In this document: positions 1 through 9,121 of the stretch, piece after piece
How the letters are laid out: each line of letters starts with the position of its first letter
Position numbering within the stretch: the first letter of the stretch is position 1
Source: Ilumatobacter sp.
GTDB taxonomy: Bacteria > Actinomycetota > Acidimicrobiia > Acidimicrobiales > Ilumatobacteraceae
Direction of reading: 5' to 3'
DNA length: 64,000 nucleotides
NCBI GenBank assembly: GCA_018666235.1
Contig: JABJAB010000019.1
Location: 1 to 64,000, forward strand
Notes under the pieces: generated by a model
Databases searched by the model: none
Seen by the model: the letters and a program-made list of their open reading frames with translations, nothing else
What the model was told of the DNA's origin: nothing
Translations under genes and position numbers: made by a program

Positions 1-434
1 CCATCGCAGGCGGGGCCGTAGGTGTCGAGGAACTGGCCGGTGAGAGGCGTCGGACGGCCCGTGTCAGTTGCGACTTGCACCCACACGCTCGTGCTGAAGA
101 TGTCGGCCGCGGCGCGACCGCGGATGCGCGTCGTGCGTTCGGCCCAGCTCCGGCCCATACCCGTGCAGTAGGTGGTGAGCTCCACGGCTTCGTCCAGCAT
201 CGCGGCGTGGCGCACCTCGATGAGGGTTCGGCGCACAATCCATCCCCACGCACCGTCGAGGCCAGCGTCAGTCGCATCGTCGCTGGCGACGTCCTGCAGC
301 AGGCGCGCTGTCGCGTCGAGCCGAAGCCGACCACCGGGGTCAACGTCACCAAGCCGCACCACTCGTTCGGTCCGGAACGACCGCGTGCCGGGCGTGGGTT
401 CGATCAGCTCGGACGCTCCCGCGATTGCACTCAT
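1..434 (-). CDS. Acyl-ACP thioesterase-like hotdog protein (3' part outside window)
   Basis: The minus-strand frame is open from an ATG at 434 to the window edge, giving 144 residues without a stop. It reads like the first hotdog domain of acyl-ACP thioesterases (FatA/PF01643 type): a VVRLGDVDPGGRLRLDATAR segment near residue 25, then DDATDAGLDGAWGWIVRRT, and a GRSWAERTTRIRG stretch. Family members hydrolyse acyl-ACP or related acyl thioesters in the cytosol. The C-terminal domain and stop lie beyond position 1. It is divergent from the next gene, with 61 bases between them. The family is fairly clear, the substrate is not. Confidence 0.7.
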   Translation of the reverse strand, partial: MSAIAGASELIEPTPGTRSFRTERVVRLGDVDPGGRLRLDATARLLQDVASDDATDAGLDGAWGWIVRRTLIEVRHAAMLDEAVELTTYCTGMGRSWAERTTRIRGRAAADIFSTSVWVQVATDTGRPTPLTGQFLDTYGPACD

Positions 435-495
435 GACGCCGATGCTCGCACATGCGGACTGCATTCACTGAGGCTGGCGAAACTACGGTCGAGTC

Positions 496-798
496 ATGCT
501 CATCGTCGCTGGATCGCTCGTCGCCGAACCAGGAGGGCGCGAGCCCTTCCTCAACGCCGTGCAACCCATGGTGGCAGCCACACTTGAGGAGTCGGGGTGC
601 CATGAATATGCCTTTACACCTGACCCAAATGACGACAACCGAGTGCTGCTGTATGAGTTGTGGGACGACCAGACTGCGCTCGACGGGCACTTCGCCAGCG
701 CACACATGGCTGACTGGCAAGAGACCCGGAAAGGCCTTGCCGTGACCAGCGCCTCCATCAAGAAGTACATCATCTCATCGGTCGAGGACCTCGGATGA
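496..798 (+). CDS. Antibiotic biosynthesis monooxygenase (ABM) domain protein
   Basis: This 100-residue protein has the size and pattern of YgiN/ABM ferredoxin-like dimers: an N-terminal beta strand (MLIVAGSLVAEPGG), EPFLNAVQPMVAATLEESGC, a YAFTPDPNDDNRVLLYELW strand and a final HFASAHMADWQE helix. Members are small cofactor-free monooxygenases or accessory proteins acting on quinone-like substrates. A -10 like TACGGT at 484-489 ends 6 bases before the ATG and there is no Shine-Dalgarno, so translation is probably leaderless. Its stop overlaps the next ATG by 4 bases (ATGA), so it is the first gene of a coupled set ending in a flavin monooxygenase. Confidence 0.8.
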   Translation: MLIVAGSLVAEPGGREPFLNAVQPMVAATLEESGCHEYAFTPDPNDDNRVLLYELWDDQTALDGHFASAHMADWQETRKGLAVTSASIKKYIISSVEDLG

Positions 799-1280
799 GC
801 CCCTCGGAACCAAACGTCAAGTCCGACCCGATCTTCGAGTGCATGGACAAGTGGTATGCACATCTGCGCCGCGAGCTCGACGGCGGCTTCGATGCGCTGC
901 TGCATCCGGATTGCGTCTTCCTCTCCCCCGTTGTCTTCACGCCTCAGGAGGGCCGCGAGATCACCAAGGTGTATCTCAGCGCTGCTGGAGGGACACTCGG
1001 CGGCGACTCCGACGTCGAGACGAAGGCCACGTCATCTGGTTCGGGCGAGTTTGGCTATATCAAGACAATCCTGCAGGGCCATCACGCCATGCTCGAGTTC
1101 GAGACCACGGTCGCTGGCAAGTACGTCAACGGCGTCGACATCATCACCTGCGATGACGACGGCATGATCACCGAGTTCAAAGTCATGATGCGACCGTTGC
1201 AGGCCGTCAACGCGGTGCACGCCCAAATGGGGGCCATGCTCGAACGAATGGCCGCCGCTCGCGACGGGGCAACGTCATGA
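795..1280 (+). CDS. NTF2-like / SnoaL-like protein
   Basis: This 161-residue protein looks like an NTF2-fold member: a helix with MDKWYAHLRRELDGGFDALLH, then the pocket strand CVFLSPVVFTPQEG, and the late strands HAMLEFETTVAGKYVNGVDI and DDGMITEFKVMMRPLQAV. Proteins of this fold act as isomerases, cyclases or small-ligand binders. The start ATG overlaps the previous stop and its own stop overlaps the next start (both ATGA), so it is translationally coupled between the ABM protein and the flavin monooxygenase. A role in shaping or removing the product of that monooxygenase is inference. Confidence 0.7.
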   Translation: MSPSEPNVKSDPIFECMDKWYAHLRRELDGGFDALLHPDCVFLSPVVFTPQEGREITKVYLSAAGGTLGGDSDVETKATSSGSGEFGYIKTILQGHHAMLEFETTVAGKYVNGVDIITCDDDGMITEFKVMMRPLQAVNAVHAQMGAMLERMAAARDGATS

Positions 1281-2776
1281 CGAGTCCGACGGTCCAGCAC
1301 TTCGATGTCGTCATTGTCGGCGCCGGCATCTCCGGCATCGGTGCCGGTTACCACCTGCAGCAAGACTGCCCGGACCGTGACTATGTGATCCTCGAAGGTC
1401 GTGACGACCTCGGCGGGACCTGGGACCTGTTCCGATACCCCGGCGTGCGCTCCGACAGCGACATGCACACTTTGGGCTACAGCTTCAAGCCGTGGACCGA
1501 GGCCAAGGCCATCGCTGACGGCCCATCGATCCTCACCTATGTGCGCGAAACGGCTGCTGAGTTCGGCATCGACCAGAAGATGCGTTTCCAGCACATGGTC
1601 ACCGACGCTTCGTGGTCGAGCGAGACGTCAACCTGGACCGTGACCGCACAGGTCGGCGCCGAGGGCGGCAGACAGACCGTCGCCTACACCTGTAACTACC
1701 TGTTCATGTGCTCGGGCTATTACAGCTACAAGGGCGGGTACGAGCCCGAATTCCCGGGGAGCACGGACTTCGCTGGCCCCATCGTCCACCCGCAGAAGTG
1801 GCCTGAGGACCTCGACTACGAGGGCAAACGTGTCGTCGTGATCGGATCTGGGGCGACTGCAATGACCTTGGTGCCAGCGATGGCCACCACCGCCTCGCAC
1901 GTCACGATGCTGCAACGCTCGCCCACCTACGTCGTGTCACGCCCCGCCGTTGACCCGATCGCGAACGGACTCCGCAAGGTGCTCCCCGACAGCACGGCCT
2001 ACGGAATCACACGCTGGCGGAATGCCACGCTCGGCGAGTTCTTCTACAAGCAGACCCGAACCAAGCCCGACAAGATGCGCGAGAAGCTACTCAAGCTGGC
2101 GAAGAAGGAACTTGGCGATGAGACGGTAGCTGAGCATTTCACACCCGAATACAACCCGTGGGACCAGCGGCTGTGCTTGATCCCCGACAGTGACCTCTAC
2201 AACTCGATCAACAGCGGCGACGCCTCCGTGGTCACCGCCGAGATCGACACGTTCACCGCGACGGGCATTCTGTTGACCAACGGTGAGCACATCGATGCCG
2301 ACATCATCGTCACCGCCACCGGCCTCCAGCTCGTCACCATCGGCGATATGGACTTCAGCGTCGATGGCCAACCGGTCGATTTCTCGAAGACGTGGACCTA
2401 CAAGGGGATTGCCTACTCCGACGTACCCAACATGGCGTCATCATTCGGCTACATCAATGCGTCGTGGACCCTACGGGCTGATATCACGTGCCAGTGGGTC
2501 TGCCGTCTCCTCAACCACATGACCGAGTCGGGCATGACGCAGGCCACCCCGCGGCTGCGACCAGAGGACGCCGACATGCCCGAGCGACCGTTCATCGACG
2601 ACTTCTCGGCTGGCTACATGGCACGGATGATGCCGCTCCTCCCCCGCCAGGGTGACCGCGAACCATGGATCAACACACAGAGTCATCGCGCCGACAAGAA
2701 GTTCATCGCCAAGGCTCCCATTGTCGACGGTGTCATGCGCTTTGGCGCCGCTCGAGTCCCCGCGACGACGGCGTGA
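1277..2776 (+). CDS. Flavin-containing / Baeyer-Villiger-type monooxygenase
   Basis: This 499-residue cytosolic enzyme has an FAD Rossmann motif GAGISG at residues 15-20, an NADPH motif GSGATA at 190-195 and, between them, FAGPIVHPQKWP at 165-176, which fits the FxGxxxHxxxWP fingerprint of Baeyer-Villiger monooxygenases and flavin-containing monooxygenases. Such enzymes insert oxygen next to ketones or oxygenate N or S atoms using NADPH and O2. The fingerprint end (WP rather than W[P/D]) does not separate the two groups cleanly. It is the last gene of a three-gene coupled set starting at 496. Substrate unknown. Confidence 0.88.
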   Translation: MTSPTVQHFDVVIVGAGISGIGAGYHLQQDCPDRDYVILEGRDDLGGTWDLFRYPGVRSDSDMHTLGYSFKPWTEAKAIADGPSILTYVRETAAEFGIDQKMRFQHMVTDASWSSETSTWTVTAQVGAEGGRQTVAYTCNYLFMCSGYYSYKGGYEPEFPGSTDFAGPIVHPQKWPEDLDYEGKRVVVIGSGATAMTLVPAMATTASHVTMLQRSPTYVVSRPAVDPIANGLRKVLPDSTAYGITRWRNATLGEFFYKQTRTKPDKMREKLLKLAKKELGDETVAEHFTPEYNPWDQRLCLIPDSDLYNSINSGDASVVTAEIDTFTATGILLTNGEHIDADIIVTATGLQLVTIGDMDFSVDGQPVDFSKTWTYKGIAYSDVPNMASSFGYINASWTLRADITCQWVCRLLNHMTESGMTQATPRLRPEDADMPERPFIDDFSAGYMARMMPLLPRQGDREPWINTQSHRADKKFIAKAPIVDGVMRFGAARVPATTA

Positions 2777-2798
2777 CCTCGATTGCCCAGCGAACATT

Positions 2799-3827
2799 TC
2801 AGCCGGCGAAGTTGGCGGCGATGCGCTGCTGGAGATACTCGGCGGCGGTGATGGGCGCGTAGCGGCCACTCGGCCCGTGGATGATCGCATTGCGGTCGGC
2901 CTGGGCAAAGAATGCCATCGAGTAGCGCGGTCCCTGATATTCGTCGGCCCGCGGCATGCGGACACGGTGCAGCGTGCTCGGCAACTGATCGTCGCTCCAC
3001 CGCATCAGCATGTCGCCGATATTGCACGTGATCGTGCCCGGCGTCGGGTCCACGCTGGTCCAGCCGAGCGGCGCATCAGGATCGTGGCGCTGCGCTGCGT
3101 CGGCGCCCGGGCAGAGCTGCAAGCCGTGCTCGCCGGGCCGTTGGTGGAGCAGCGTGAGACAGTCGTAGTCAGTGTGTGCCCCCGCTCTCCAGATGCTGTC
3201 GTCAAGGTCAGCGGCCTGCATCGGGAGGTAGTGCAGAAGGCGCAGCGTGCTTTGATACTCAGGTGACGCAGGGTCGTGGCGCTGCGTGAAGAAGTCGTCG
3301 ACGAGGCCAAGCTTGCGGGCAAAGGTCTCGAGCAGTCGCATGGCGAGCACCCAGTTCGCCCGCTCGAACGCCTCCATCGTCGCGCGGAACCCAGCGAGTT
3401 CGTCATCACTCGGCCACAGGTCCAGTCGGTCCATCCGGCTCGTCGTGACCTGGTACGACTCCTTCTGGTCGAGGGTGCCGGTCGATGGCCGTTGCTGGGA
3501 ACGAAATTCCCACCCCGAGTTCGTGCCGGATCGCAGCGGCCATTGCTCCTTCGTGTCGGCCGAGAGATCAAAGAATGCCTCTGCCAGCCCAAACGCTTCG
3601 TCGATCTGCTGCTGCGGAATTCCATGTCCGATGACTTGGAAGAACCCGATGTCCGTCGCAGCAGCCCAGATCTCATCATCGATCTCGACCTGCCGTTCGC
3701 CGATGCCGTTCAGGTCGATGCAGCGAATGTCACGTTCAACATCGAGTCCGTACCCGCCAAACGTCCGCTCCTTGGCCAGCTCGGACTCGGCCGAGCCGAC
3801 ATTCACATGCACGTCCGGCTCAGTCAT
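2799..3827 (-). CDS. Isopenicillin N synthase-like Fe(II)/2-oxoglutarate dioxygenase
   Basis: The protein of 342 residues shows the DIOX_N region (IRCIDLNGIG, IGFFQVIGHGIP) and the 2OG-FeII core. The iron ligands are the HxD pair in GAHTDYDCLTLLHQ and a distal His in STLHRVRMP, and RYSMAFF carries the Arg-x-Ser that binds 2-oxoglutarate. It should hydroxylate or desaturate a small molecule. I chose the ATG at 3827 because it overlaps the upstream gene's stop as ATGA; a longer ORF reaches 3863 but would run into that gene. It forms a two-gene unit with the alpha/beta hydrolase. Confidence 0.85.
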   Translation of the reverse strand: MTEPDVHVNVGSAESELAKERTFGGYGLDVERDIRCIDLNGIGERQVEIDDEIWAAATDIGFFQVIGHGIPQQQIDEAFGLAEAFFDLSADTKEQWPLRSGTNSGWEFRSQQRPSTGTLDQKESYQVTTSRMDRLDLWPSDDELAGFRATMEAFERANWVLAMRLLETFARKLGLVDDFFTQRHDPASPEYQSTLRLLHYLPMQAADLDDSIWRAGAHTDYDCLTLLHQRPGEHGLQLCPGADAAQRHDPDAPLGWTSVDPTPGTITCNIGDMLMRWSDDQLPSTLHRVRMPRADEYQGPRYSMAFFAQADRNAIIHGPSGRYAPITAAEYLQQRIAANFAG

Positions 3828-4630
3828 CGTTCGTCCAGGAAAGCGGCGCAACGTGACGTCCACGTGTCGAGGTCCTCACGTGTCGATGAAATCACGACGT
3901 CGCTGTTCGGAAGCAATGCGCCCAACCGTTCGGCGGTACTGATCGGATGACCAGGGTCGCCCGACCATGCCAGCACGAGAGTCGGCGCTGCAATCGTTGC
4001 GAGCGCCTCAGGCAGCGGGAGATCCGCTGTCCCGGCTCCGCGGAAGATCGCGGCGAGTCGCTTCGGGTCCGCTGCTCCGAGCACATGCAACCGTCGGTCA
4101 AGCCAGGAGTCGTCGTCGGCGAACGGGTCGGGCGGAGGTGTCGCTCGGGCGCCTGCTTCGAGCACCCCCGTGCCGTCGCGCTCGACCGCTGCCGCCATCT
4201 GCTCGTACAGGTCGACCTGCGCGGCCCGGGTTTCCCACGCCGTGGGTGGAATGACCAGAACAAGCCCGCGCACCCGGTCGCCCAGCGAGAGCGCCGCGTG
4301 CAGTGCCGTGCCCGTTCCCATCGACGCACCACCGAGGAGGACATCGCCCCAGCCGAGGTGGTCAATGAGACCAATCTGATCACGTGCAAGTGCAGCCCAA
4401 TCACCGTCGGCCGGCGCGCTGAGATCAGAAGACAGACCGTGACCACGCGCGTCGTAACGGACGACCTGGCGCCGTTCTGCGATGACCGCGCTGTCAATGA
4501 GGGGCATCATGTCTTCGTCAGCCCGGCTCGACGTGAGACCGTGGCCCCAGACGAACGGAAGGCCGCCAGCCTCCTGGCTGCCCACGAGGTTGTACGGGAG
4601 CCGGCCACCGCGCAGAACAACATCAGCCAT
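3824..4630 (-). CDS. Alpha/beta hydrolase fold protein
   Basis: 268 residues with the alpha/beta hydrolase layout: oxyanion region WGHGLTSS near residue 29, YDARGHGLSSDL near 59, and the nucleophile elbow GGASMGTG with Ser103. An acidic residue sits in SGDPGHP. The usual C-terminal catalytic His is not visible: where GxxH is expected the sequence reads SSTREDLDTW. It may therefore use another His or be catalytically altered. The -10 like TACAGT (4637-4642 on this strand) ends 6 bases before the ATG, suggesting a leaderless start. It is coupled by ATGA to the downstream dioxygenase. Confidence 0.75.
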   Translation of the reverse strand: MADVVLRGGRLPYNLVGSQEAGGLPFVWGHGLTSSRADEDMMPLIDSAVIAERRQVVRYDARGHGLSSDLSAPADGDWAALARDQIGLIDHLGWGDVLLGGASMGTGTALHAALSLGDRVRGLVLVIPPTAWETRAAQVDLYEQMAAAVERDGTGVLEAGARATPPPDPFADDDSWLDRRLHVLGAADPKRLAAIFRGAGTADLPLPEALATIAAPTLVLAWSGDPGHPISTAERLGALLPNSDVVISSTREDLDTWTSRCAAFLDER

Positions 4631-4766
4631 GAGTTGACTGTACGCGTCTTGTCACGGAGGGCACGGACCGCACATCGCCTGCCACTTGTCGCAGCTGTCA
4701 GATACTGCATATTCCGTACCTGAAGCTGCACATGCGGCGTCAGCACGAACCGATACCGTCACGCCC

Positions 4767-6758
4767 ATGAGTGAGTCGACCATCGAGAAATCCCTGCACA
4801 CCCGCGTCGCCGAGCGACTCATCGACGGGCGCACCTCAGTTGGCCAACCGCGGGTCTCACCTCATGGTTCACGCGTGGCGTTTGTCGTTGCCACGGCCAG
4901 TCTCGAAAAGAACACCACGTTCAGCCAGATCTGGATCGACGACGCTCCAGTCACCGGCGGCGACCACGACAACAACCCGATCTGGTCTCCCGACGGCCGA
5001 TTCCTCGCATTCACATCGCGCCGCAGCGAAAAGCAGGGCGAATCCACACTGCACGTCCTGCCAGTCGAGACGCCTGGCGAAACCCGCTCGCTCTGCGCAA
5101 TGCCGGACGGGCTCGGCGATCTTGCGTGGTCTCCAGACGGTCGCACCATTGCCTTCACCAGCCGCACGCAGGACGAGCGATACACGCAGGAGAGCGATGC
5201 CTGGCGGGCACCCCGCAAGGTCGACCGCTTGTTCAGTCGACTGAACGGCGAGGACTGGGTCTTTGATCGTCCCCAACACATCTATGTGATCGCCGCTGAC
5301 GGCACCGGTACGCCGCGCAACCTGACCCCCGGCGAGTTCCAGCACAGCAGCCCAGCATGGCTGCACGATTCATCCGCCCTCGTGGTCTCGGCACAACGCC
5401 ACGACACCTGGGACTCCGATCTGGCGACCGACCTCTACCTCGTTCCCCTTGAGGCAGACACCAACCCAGACGCCATCCGGTGCCTCACGAGTCATGACGG
5501 CGACCTCGGATTCCCGTCGGTGTCACCTGATGGCTCAACAGTGGCGTTCATCGGCCGCGGTGATCTCATGACTTTCCCGCAGAACGCTCGCATCGGTGTG
5601 ATCCCACTCGATTCAAACGGCGCGTCGGTCGAGGACGTCACATGGGCCTCGGACGGCCTCGATCGCACCTTCCTCTGCATGGCTGGAATGCGCCCACCAC
5701 TCTGGGAGAACAACCACACCTTGCTCGCCACGGCTGAGGATCGAGGAGACAACCACCTGTACCGGCTCGCTGCCGACGGATCCACCGCACCGACGCCGCT
5801 CACCTCGGGCCGCTTCACGGTCCATAGTTTCGACGCAGCTGCTGGCACGCTTGCCACCACCCGTTCCACCATCGATCACACGCCCGAGCTTTTCGTCGCC
5901 GACGCGCAGCGCACGTCGGTCGGGGCGAAGCTGGCCGCGGATCTGCTCCCCTGGGAGAAGTTCGCTGTGCCCACCACTGACGGCTCGAACGACATCGACG
6001 CCTGGATCATGCGGCCAGCTGACTTCGACGAGTCGAAGACCTATCCCGTGCTCCTCAACGTGCACGGCGGACCATTCACGCAGTACGGCGACTACTTCTT
6101 CGACGAGGCACAGATGCAAGCGGCCGCAGGATTCGTCGTCGTCCTCGGCAATCCCCGTGGCGGCAGCGGCCGCGAGGAAGCGTGGGGGCAAGCGGTTCTC
6201 GGTCCGAAGCACCCGGTACGCGCCGGCTCCGGCTGGGGCGCCCTCGACGTCGAGGACGTACTGGCGATCATCGACGGCGCGCTCGAGCGCTACCCCTTCT
6301 GCGACCGCGCCCGCGTCGGTATGATCGGCGGCTCGTACGGCGGCTTCATGGCGACCTGGCTCGCTGGCCACCACGGCGAACGGTTCCGCGCATTCTGCTC
6401 GGAACGCTCGGTCAACAACCTGCTCTCGGAGGAGTGGTCGAGCGACATCGCCACGACGTTCAAAACCGAGCACGGCCCATCCCATATCGAGGACCCCAGC
6501 CCCTACGTCGATGCATCGCCCATCAATGCTGTCCGCAACATCGACAAGCCCATGCTCCTCATCCACTCCGAAGAGGACTGGCGCTGCCCCATCGTCCAGG
6601 CCGAGGAACTGTGGATCGCACTCAAGTTGCTCGGCAAAGAAGTCGACTTCTATCGATTCCCCGGTGAGAACCACGAACTCTCACGGACCGGGTCGCCCAT
6701 CCACCGGGTGCAGCGCGCCGAGATCATCCTCGACTGGTTCGCCGAGAAGCTGGGCTGA
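4767..6758 (+). CDS. S9 family prolyl oligopeptidase-type serine peptidase
   Basis: 663 residues: an N-terminal WD40-like beta-propeller with TolB-like repeats (WSPDGRFLAFTSR, WSPDGRTIAFTSR, VSPDGSTVAFIGR) and a C-terminal peptidase domain. The triad is readable as Ser523 in GGSYGGFM, Asp604 in HSEEDWRCP and His636 in GENHELS. This is the dipeptidyl-peptidase / acylaminoacyl-peptidase branch; no signal peptide is seen. An in-frame ATG exists at 4686, but TACCGT at 4754-4759 lies 7 bases before the ATG at 4767 and the family N-terminus starts there, so I use 4767. It is divergent from the alpha/beta hydrolase gene. Confidence 0.92.
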   Translation: MSESTIEKSLHTRVAERLIDGRTSVGQPRVSPHGSRVAFVVATASLEKNTTFSQIWIDDAPVTGGDHDNNPIWSPDGRFLAFTSRRSEKQGESTLHVLPVETPGETRSLCAMPDGLGDLAWSPDGRTIAFTSRTQDERYTQESDAWRAPRKVDRLFSRLNGEDWVFDRPQHIYVIAADGTGTPRNLTPGEFQHSSPAWLHDSSALVVSAQRHDTWDSDLATDLYLVPLEADTNPDAIRCLTSHDGDLGFPSVSPDGSTVAFIGRGDLMTFPQNARIGVIPLDSNGASVEDVTWASDGLDRTFLCMAGMRPPLWENNHTLLATAEDRGDNHLYRLAADGSTAPTPLTSGRFTVHSFDAAAGTLATTRSTIDHTPELFVADAQRTSVGAKLAADLLPWEKFAVPTTDGSNDIDAWIMRPADFDESKTYPVLLNVHGGPFTQYGDYFFDEAQMQAAAGFVVVLGNPRGGSGREEAWGQAVLGPKHPVRAGSGWGALDVEDVLAIIDGALERYPFCDRARVGMIGGSYGGFMATWLAGHHGERFRAFCSERSVNNLLSEEWSSDIATTFKTEHGPSHIEDPSPYVDASPINAVRNIDKPMLLIHSEEDWRCPIVQAEELWIALKLLGKEVDFYRFPGENHELSRTGSPIHRVQRAEIILDWFAEKLG

Positions 6759-6816
6759 CGCACTGACCAGCCTCCTCAGCTGTTGAGCGAGAGCGGTGCC
6801 CGACTAGCTTCTGGCG

Positions 6817-7128
6817 ATGTCCAAGATTTCACTCATTGCCAAGCTCACTGCCGCCGACGGAAAGGCCGCTGAGCTCGAAGCCGTGCTCGCCGAAGTGGTT
6901 GCCGCAGCCGATGAAGAAACAGGTCTCGAGATCTACAGCGCCCACAAAGACACCGCCAACGAAGGCGTGTACTTCTTCTTTGAGATGTACACCGATGGCG
7001 AAGCCCTCGGCGTTCACGGCAAGGGCGACGGCATGAAAGCCGCCATGGGCAAGTTTGGCGGACTCCTCGGCGGTCGCCCGGAGATCACGATGATGGAGCC
7101 GGTCGTCGCCAAGGGCATCGATATCTGA
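6817..7128 (+). CDS. YgiN-like antibiotic biosynthesis monooxygenase domain protein
   Basis: A 103-residue ABM/YgiN-type protein with the family pattern: LIAKLTAADGKAAELEAVLA, the helix VVAAADEETGLEIYSAHKD, and YFFFEMYTDGEALGVHGKG with the conserved aromatic-E-x-Y core. Function is probably a small dimeric monooxygenase or stress-related quinone-binding protein. It is not closely similar to the ABM protein at 496. TAGCTT at 6805-6810 ends 6 bases before the ATG, so its transcript is likely leaderless and independent of the S9 peptidase gene 58 bases upstream. Confidence 0.82.
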   Translation: MSKISLIAKLTAADGKAAELEAVLAEVVAAADEETGLEIYSAHKDTANEGVYFFFEMYTDGEALGVHGKGDGMKAAMGKFGGLLGGRPEITMMEPVVAKGIDI

Positions 7129-7237
7129 CCGACCGCGGTCGACATCAATGCGGCGATGCAGCGGTGATCGGGTCCGTCGTCAACAACATCTTGATTGGCC
7201 GTCCCCGGTCAGCCGAGGCAACACCCGTCACGTGAGT

Positions 7238-8272
7238 TCATGGCGCCCCGAGCGCCCCAGGTCGTTCGACCGTCAGGCGGTCGGTACGCCGGGCCACGTG
7301 CACCGTGTTTCGCCCCTCGTGCTTCGCGACGTACATCGCATCATCGGCGCGCCGGACCCAGCTCGTCACCGTGTCCGCTGCCTCAACCTCAGCCACACCA
7401 AACGAGGCAGTGACGCCCACGTCGACGAGACGCAAACGAAGACGCTCGGCCATGTCGATGGCGAGGGCTTCGTCCGCGTCAGGAAGGACGACGAGGAACT
7501 CCTCACCGCCCCACCGACAAACATGGTCGGTCGGTCGCACAAACGCCGCCAGGACATGGGCCACATGGCGCAGCGTGTCGTCGCCAGCTTCATGCCCGAG
7601 TGTGTCGTTGAGCTGCTTGAAGTGATCGAGGTCAAGCAGCACGATCGCCGCTGAGCGCTGATCGTCCGCTGACCGGTCGACGCCCCGAGCGAGCTCGTTG
7701 AGCGCAGCGCGGCGGTTGAGGAGCCCGGTCAGCGGATCGATATCCGCCATCTCACCGGCGAGTTCAGCCCTGTCGGCGTGGGTGTCCAACGCCGCAACTG
7801 AAGCGCCGTGCACCAACAACGTGGCGATGACCTGTGCGAGCAGGCCGAGATTCTCGGGCGTCAGGCGCACGACGGCTGGATACAGCGTCACGCAGAAGAC
7901 CAGGAACGCCCAGCGGCGGCGAGTGGCCTTCGGAGCGATCAGAAGTGTGCAGACCGGCAGGATTGTCCCGTAGGCAAGAGTCTGGACAGCGATCCGGTTT
8001 GGGTCGAAGTCGAGCAGCACCGACCAGGTCGCCATGGAAAGCAGAGCCTGCGCAAGGAACAACTGGCCAGCCTCGACCGCGGTGATCCGCGTGGTCCGCA
8101 GCCCGAGCAGGATCAGAAGCAGAAGACCCGCCCTGAGGGGCACAGTGCCGGTCACAATCGGATTGTCGTAGGCGAATGCCTCGAGTGGCGTCACGAGCAG
8201 CACCGCAATGATGAGACCGCTCATCGAGCGACGAGTGATTCGTCCCGTGAGCAGTGTCGTGGCGTCGGTCAT
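7238..8272 (-). CDS. Membrane-bound GGDEF diguanylate cyclase
   Basis: 344 residues: an N-terminal membrane region with several hydrophobic segments (for example SGLIIAVLLVTPLEAFA and RAGLLLLILLGLR) followed by a GGDEF domain. The catalytic signature reads RWGGEEFLVVLPDADEALA (GGEEF variant, which is active in other cyclases) and the substrate segment is IVLLDLDHFKQLNDTLGHEAG. It should make cyclic di-GMP at the membrane. No RxxD inhibitory site is obvious. The ATG at 8272 begins just before the first membrane segment; a longer ORF to 8503 would overlap the divergent gene. It is convergent with the gene ending at 7128. Confidence 0.87.
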   Translation of the reverse strand: MTDATTLLTGRITRRSMSGLIIAVLLVTPLEAFAYDNPIVTGTVPLRAGLLLLILLGLRTTRITAVEAGQLFLAQALLSMATWSVLLDFDPNRIAVQTLAYGTILPVCTLLIAPKATRRRWAFLVFCVTLYPAVVRLTPENLGLLAQVIATLLVHGASVAALDTHADRAELAGEMADIDPLTGLLNRRAALNELARGVDRSADDQRSAAIVLLDLDHFKQLNDTLGHEAGDDTLRHVAHVLAAFVRPTDHVCRWGGEEFLVVLPDADEALAIDMAERLRLRLVDVGVTASFGVAEVEAADTVTSWVRRADDAMYVAKHEGRNTVHVARRTDRLTVERPGALGAP

Positions 8273-8389
8273 CACCGTATGTATCGGTTGATTCCGCTCG
8301 GACTTGAGCCCCGCAAATGACAGTAGTGAAACTCCGCTGAAATCGTGGACAGGACTGAGTGGCGCCGCCTCTGCTCTAGCCTCCGTCTC

Positions 8390-9034
8390 GTGTTGCCCAT
8401 CACTGAACCTTCTCACGACGTCGCAGCCCGCGATCGCGGTGACACGGTGCTGGCGCTCATCGCCGCTGTGTCCATGCTCGCCTTCGCCTGGGCTGGCTTC
8501 CAAAGCGCTGAGTGGATCCGGGAACGCTTTCTGTTGTCCGACAGGGCTGCGGTCGCCAGTGAACAGTCTCTCAAACTCGCCGCCGAAGCCGACCGTTTAG
8601 AGGAGCGAGACACCAACCTTTTCGTCGAGTGGTTGATCGCCATCGATGCCGGAAACCCCCAGACCGCCGAGATCGTGTTCGATCTCTTCCGATCGCCACT
8701 CAAAGAGTTTGTTCGCACCGTCGATGTCGACGAACAAGGACTGCCGACGGAATCGATCTACGAGAGCGTCGAGTACGACGTCCTCGACCTGCGCGAACAA
8801 TCCGCAGCGCTCGACCGGGAGTCGAACGAGCAGAGTTCGGCGAGCCGCAAGGCCTCTGACATCGCAGCGCGGTACGGAGGACTGGGGATTCTGTTCGCCG
8901 CTGCGCTGGCGTCGAGCGGCGTTGCAACTCGCTTCGGGTTGCGGGTTCGGCGACCACTCATCATCGTGACTGCCGGCTTGCTGACGGTTGGCCTTGTTGC
9001 GATGGCCATCACCCCGTTCACCATGCTCACGTAG
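8390..9034 (+). CDS. Hypothetical membrane protein with one N-terminal and two C-terminal TM segments
   Basis: About 214 residues and no family I can name with confidence. Visible parts are one N-terminal membrane helix (TVLALIAAVSMLAFAWAGF), a long charged central region likely to be helical and coiled (EQSLKLAAEADRLEERDTN, REQSAALDRESNEQSSASRK) and two C-terminal helices (GILFAAALASSGVATRF, IIVTAGLLTVGLVAMAI). I chose the GTG at 8390 because TAGCCT at 8377-8382 lies 7 bases before it; an earlier in-frame GTG at 8345 lies upstream of that element. It is divergent from the diguanylate cyclase. Confidence 0.65.
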   Translation: MLPITEPSHDVAARDRGDTVLALIAAVSMLAFAWAGFQSAEWIRERFLLSDRAAVASEQSLKLAAEADRLEERDTNLFVEWLIAIDAGNPQTAEIVFDLFRSPLKEFVRTVDVDEQGLPTESIYESVEYDVLDLREQSAALDRESNEQSSASRKASDIAARYGGLGILFAAALASSGVATRFGLRVRRPLIIVTAGLLTVGLVAMAITPFTMLT

Positions 9035-9121
9035 CACCGCTGATGTCCGAGCCAAACCAGCGTCCGGTCAACACGAGACCAGAGACGTGACGATTGCGAT
9101 CGACGAACCAGTGGCGAACTG

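Noticed and set aside
7130..7141. CGACCGCGGTCG palindrome as an operator
   Set aside because: It lies between two convergent genes, is only 12 bases in GC-rich DNA and has no promoter beside it.
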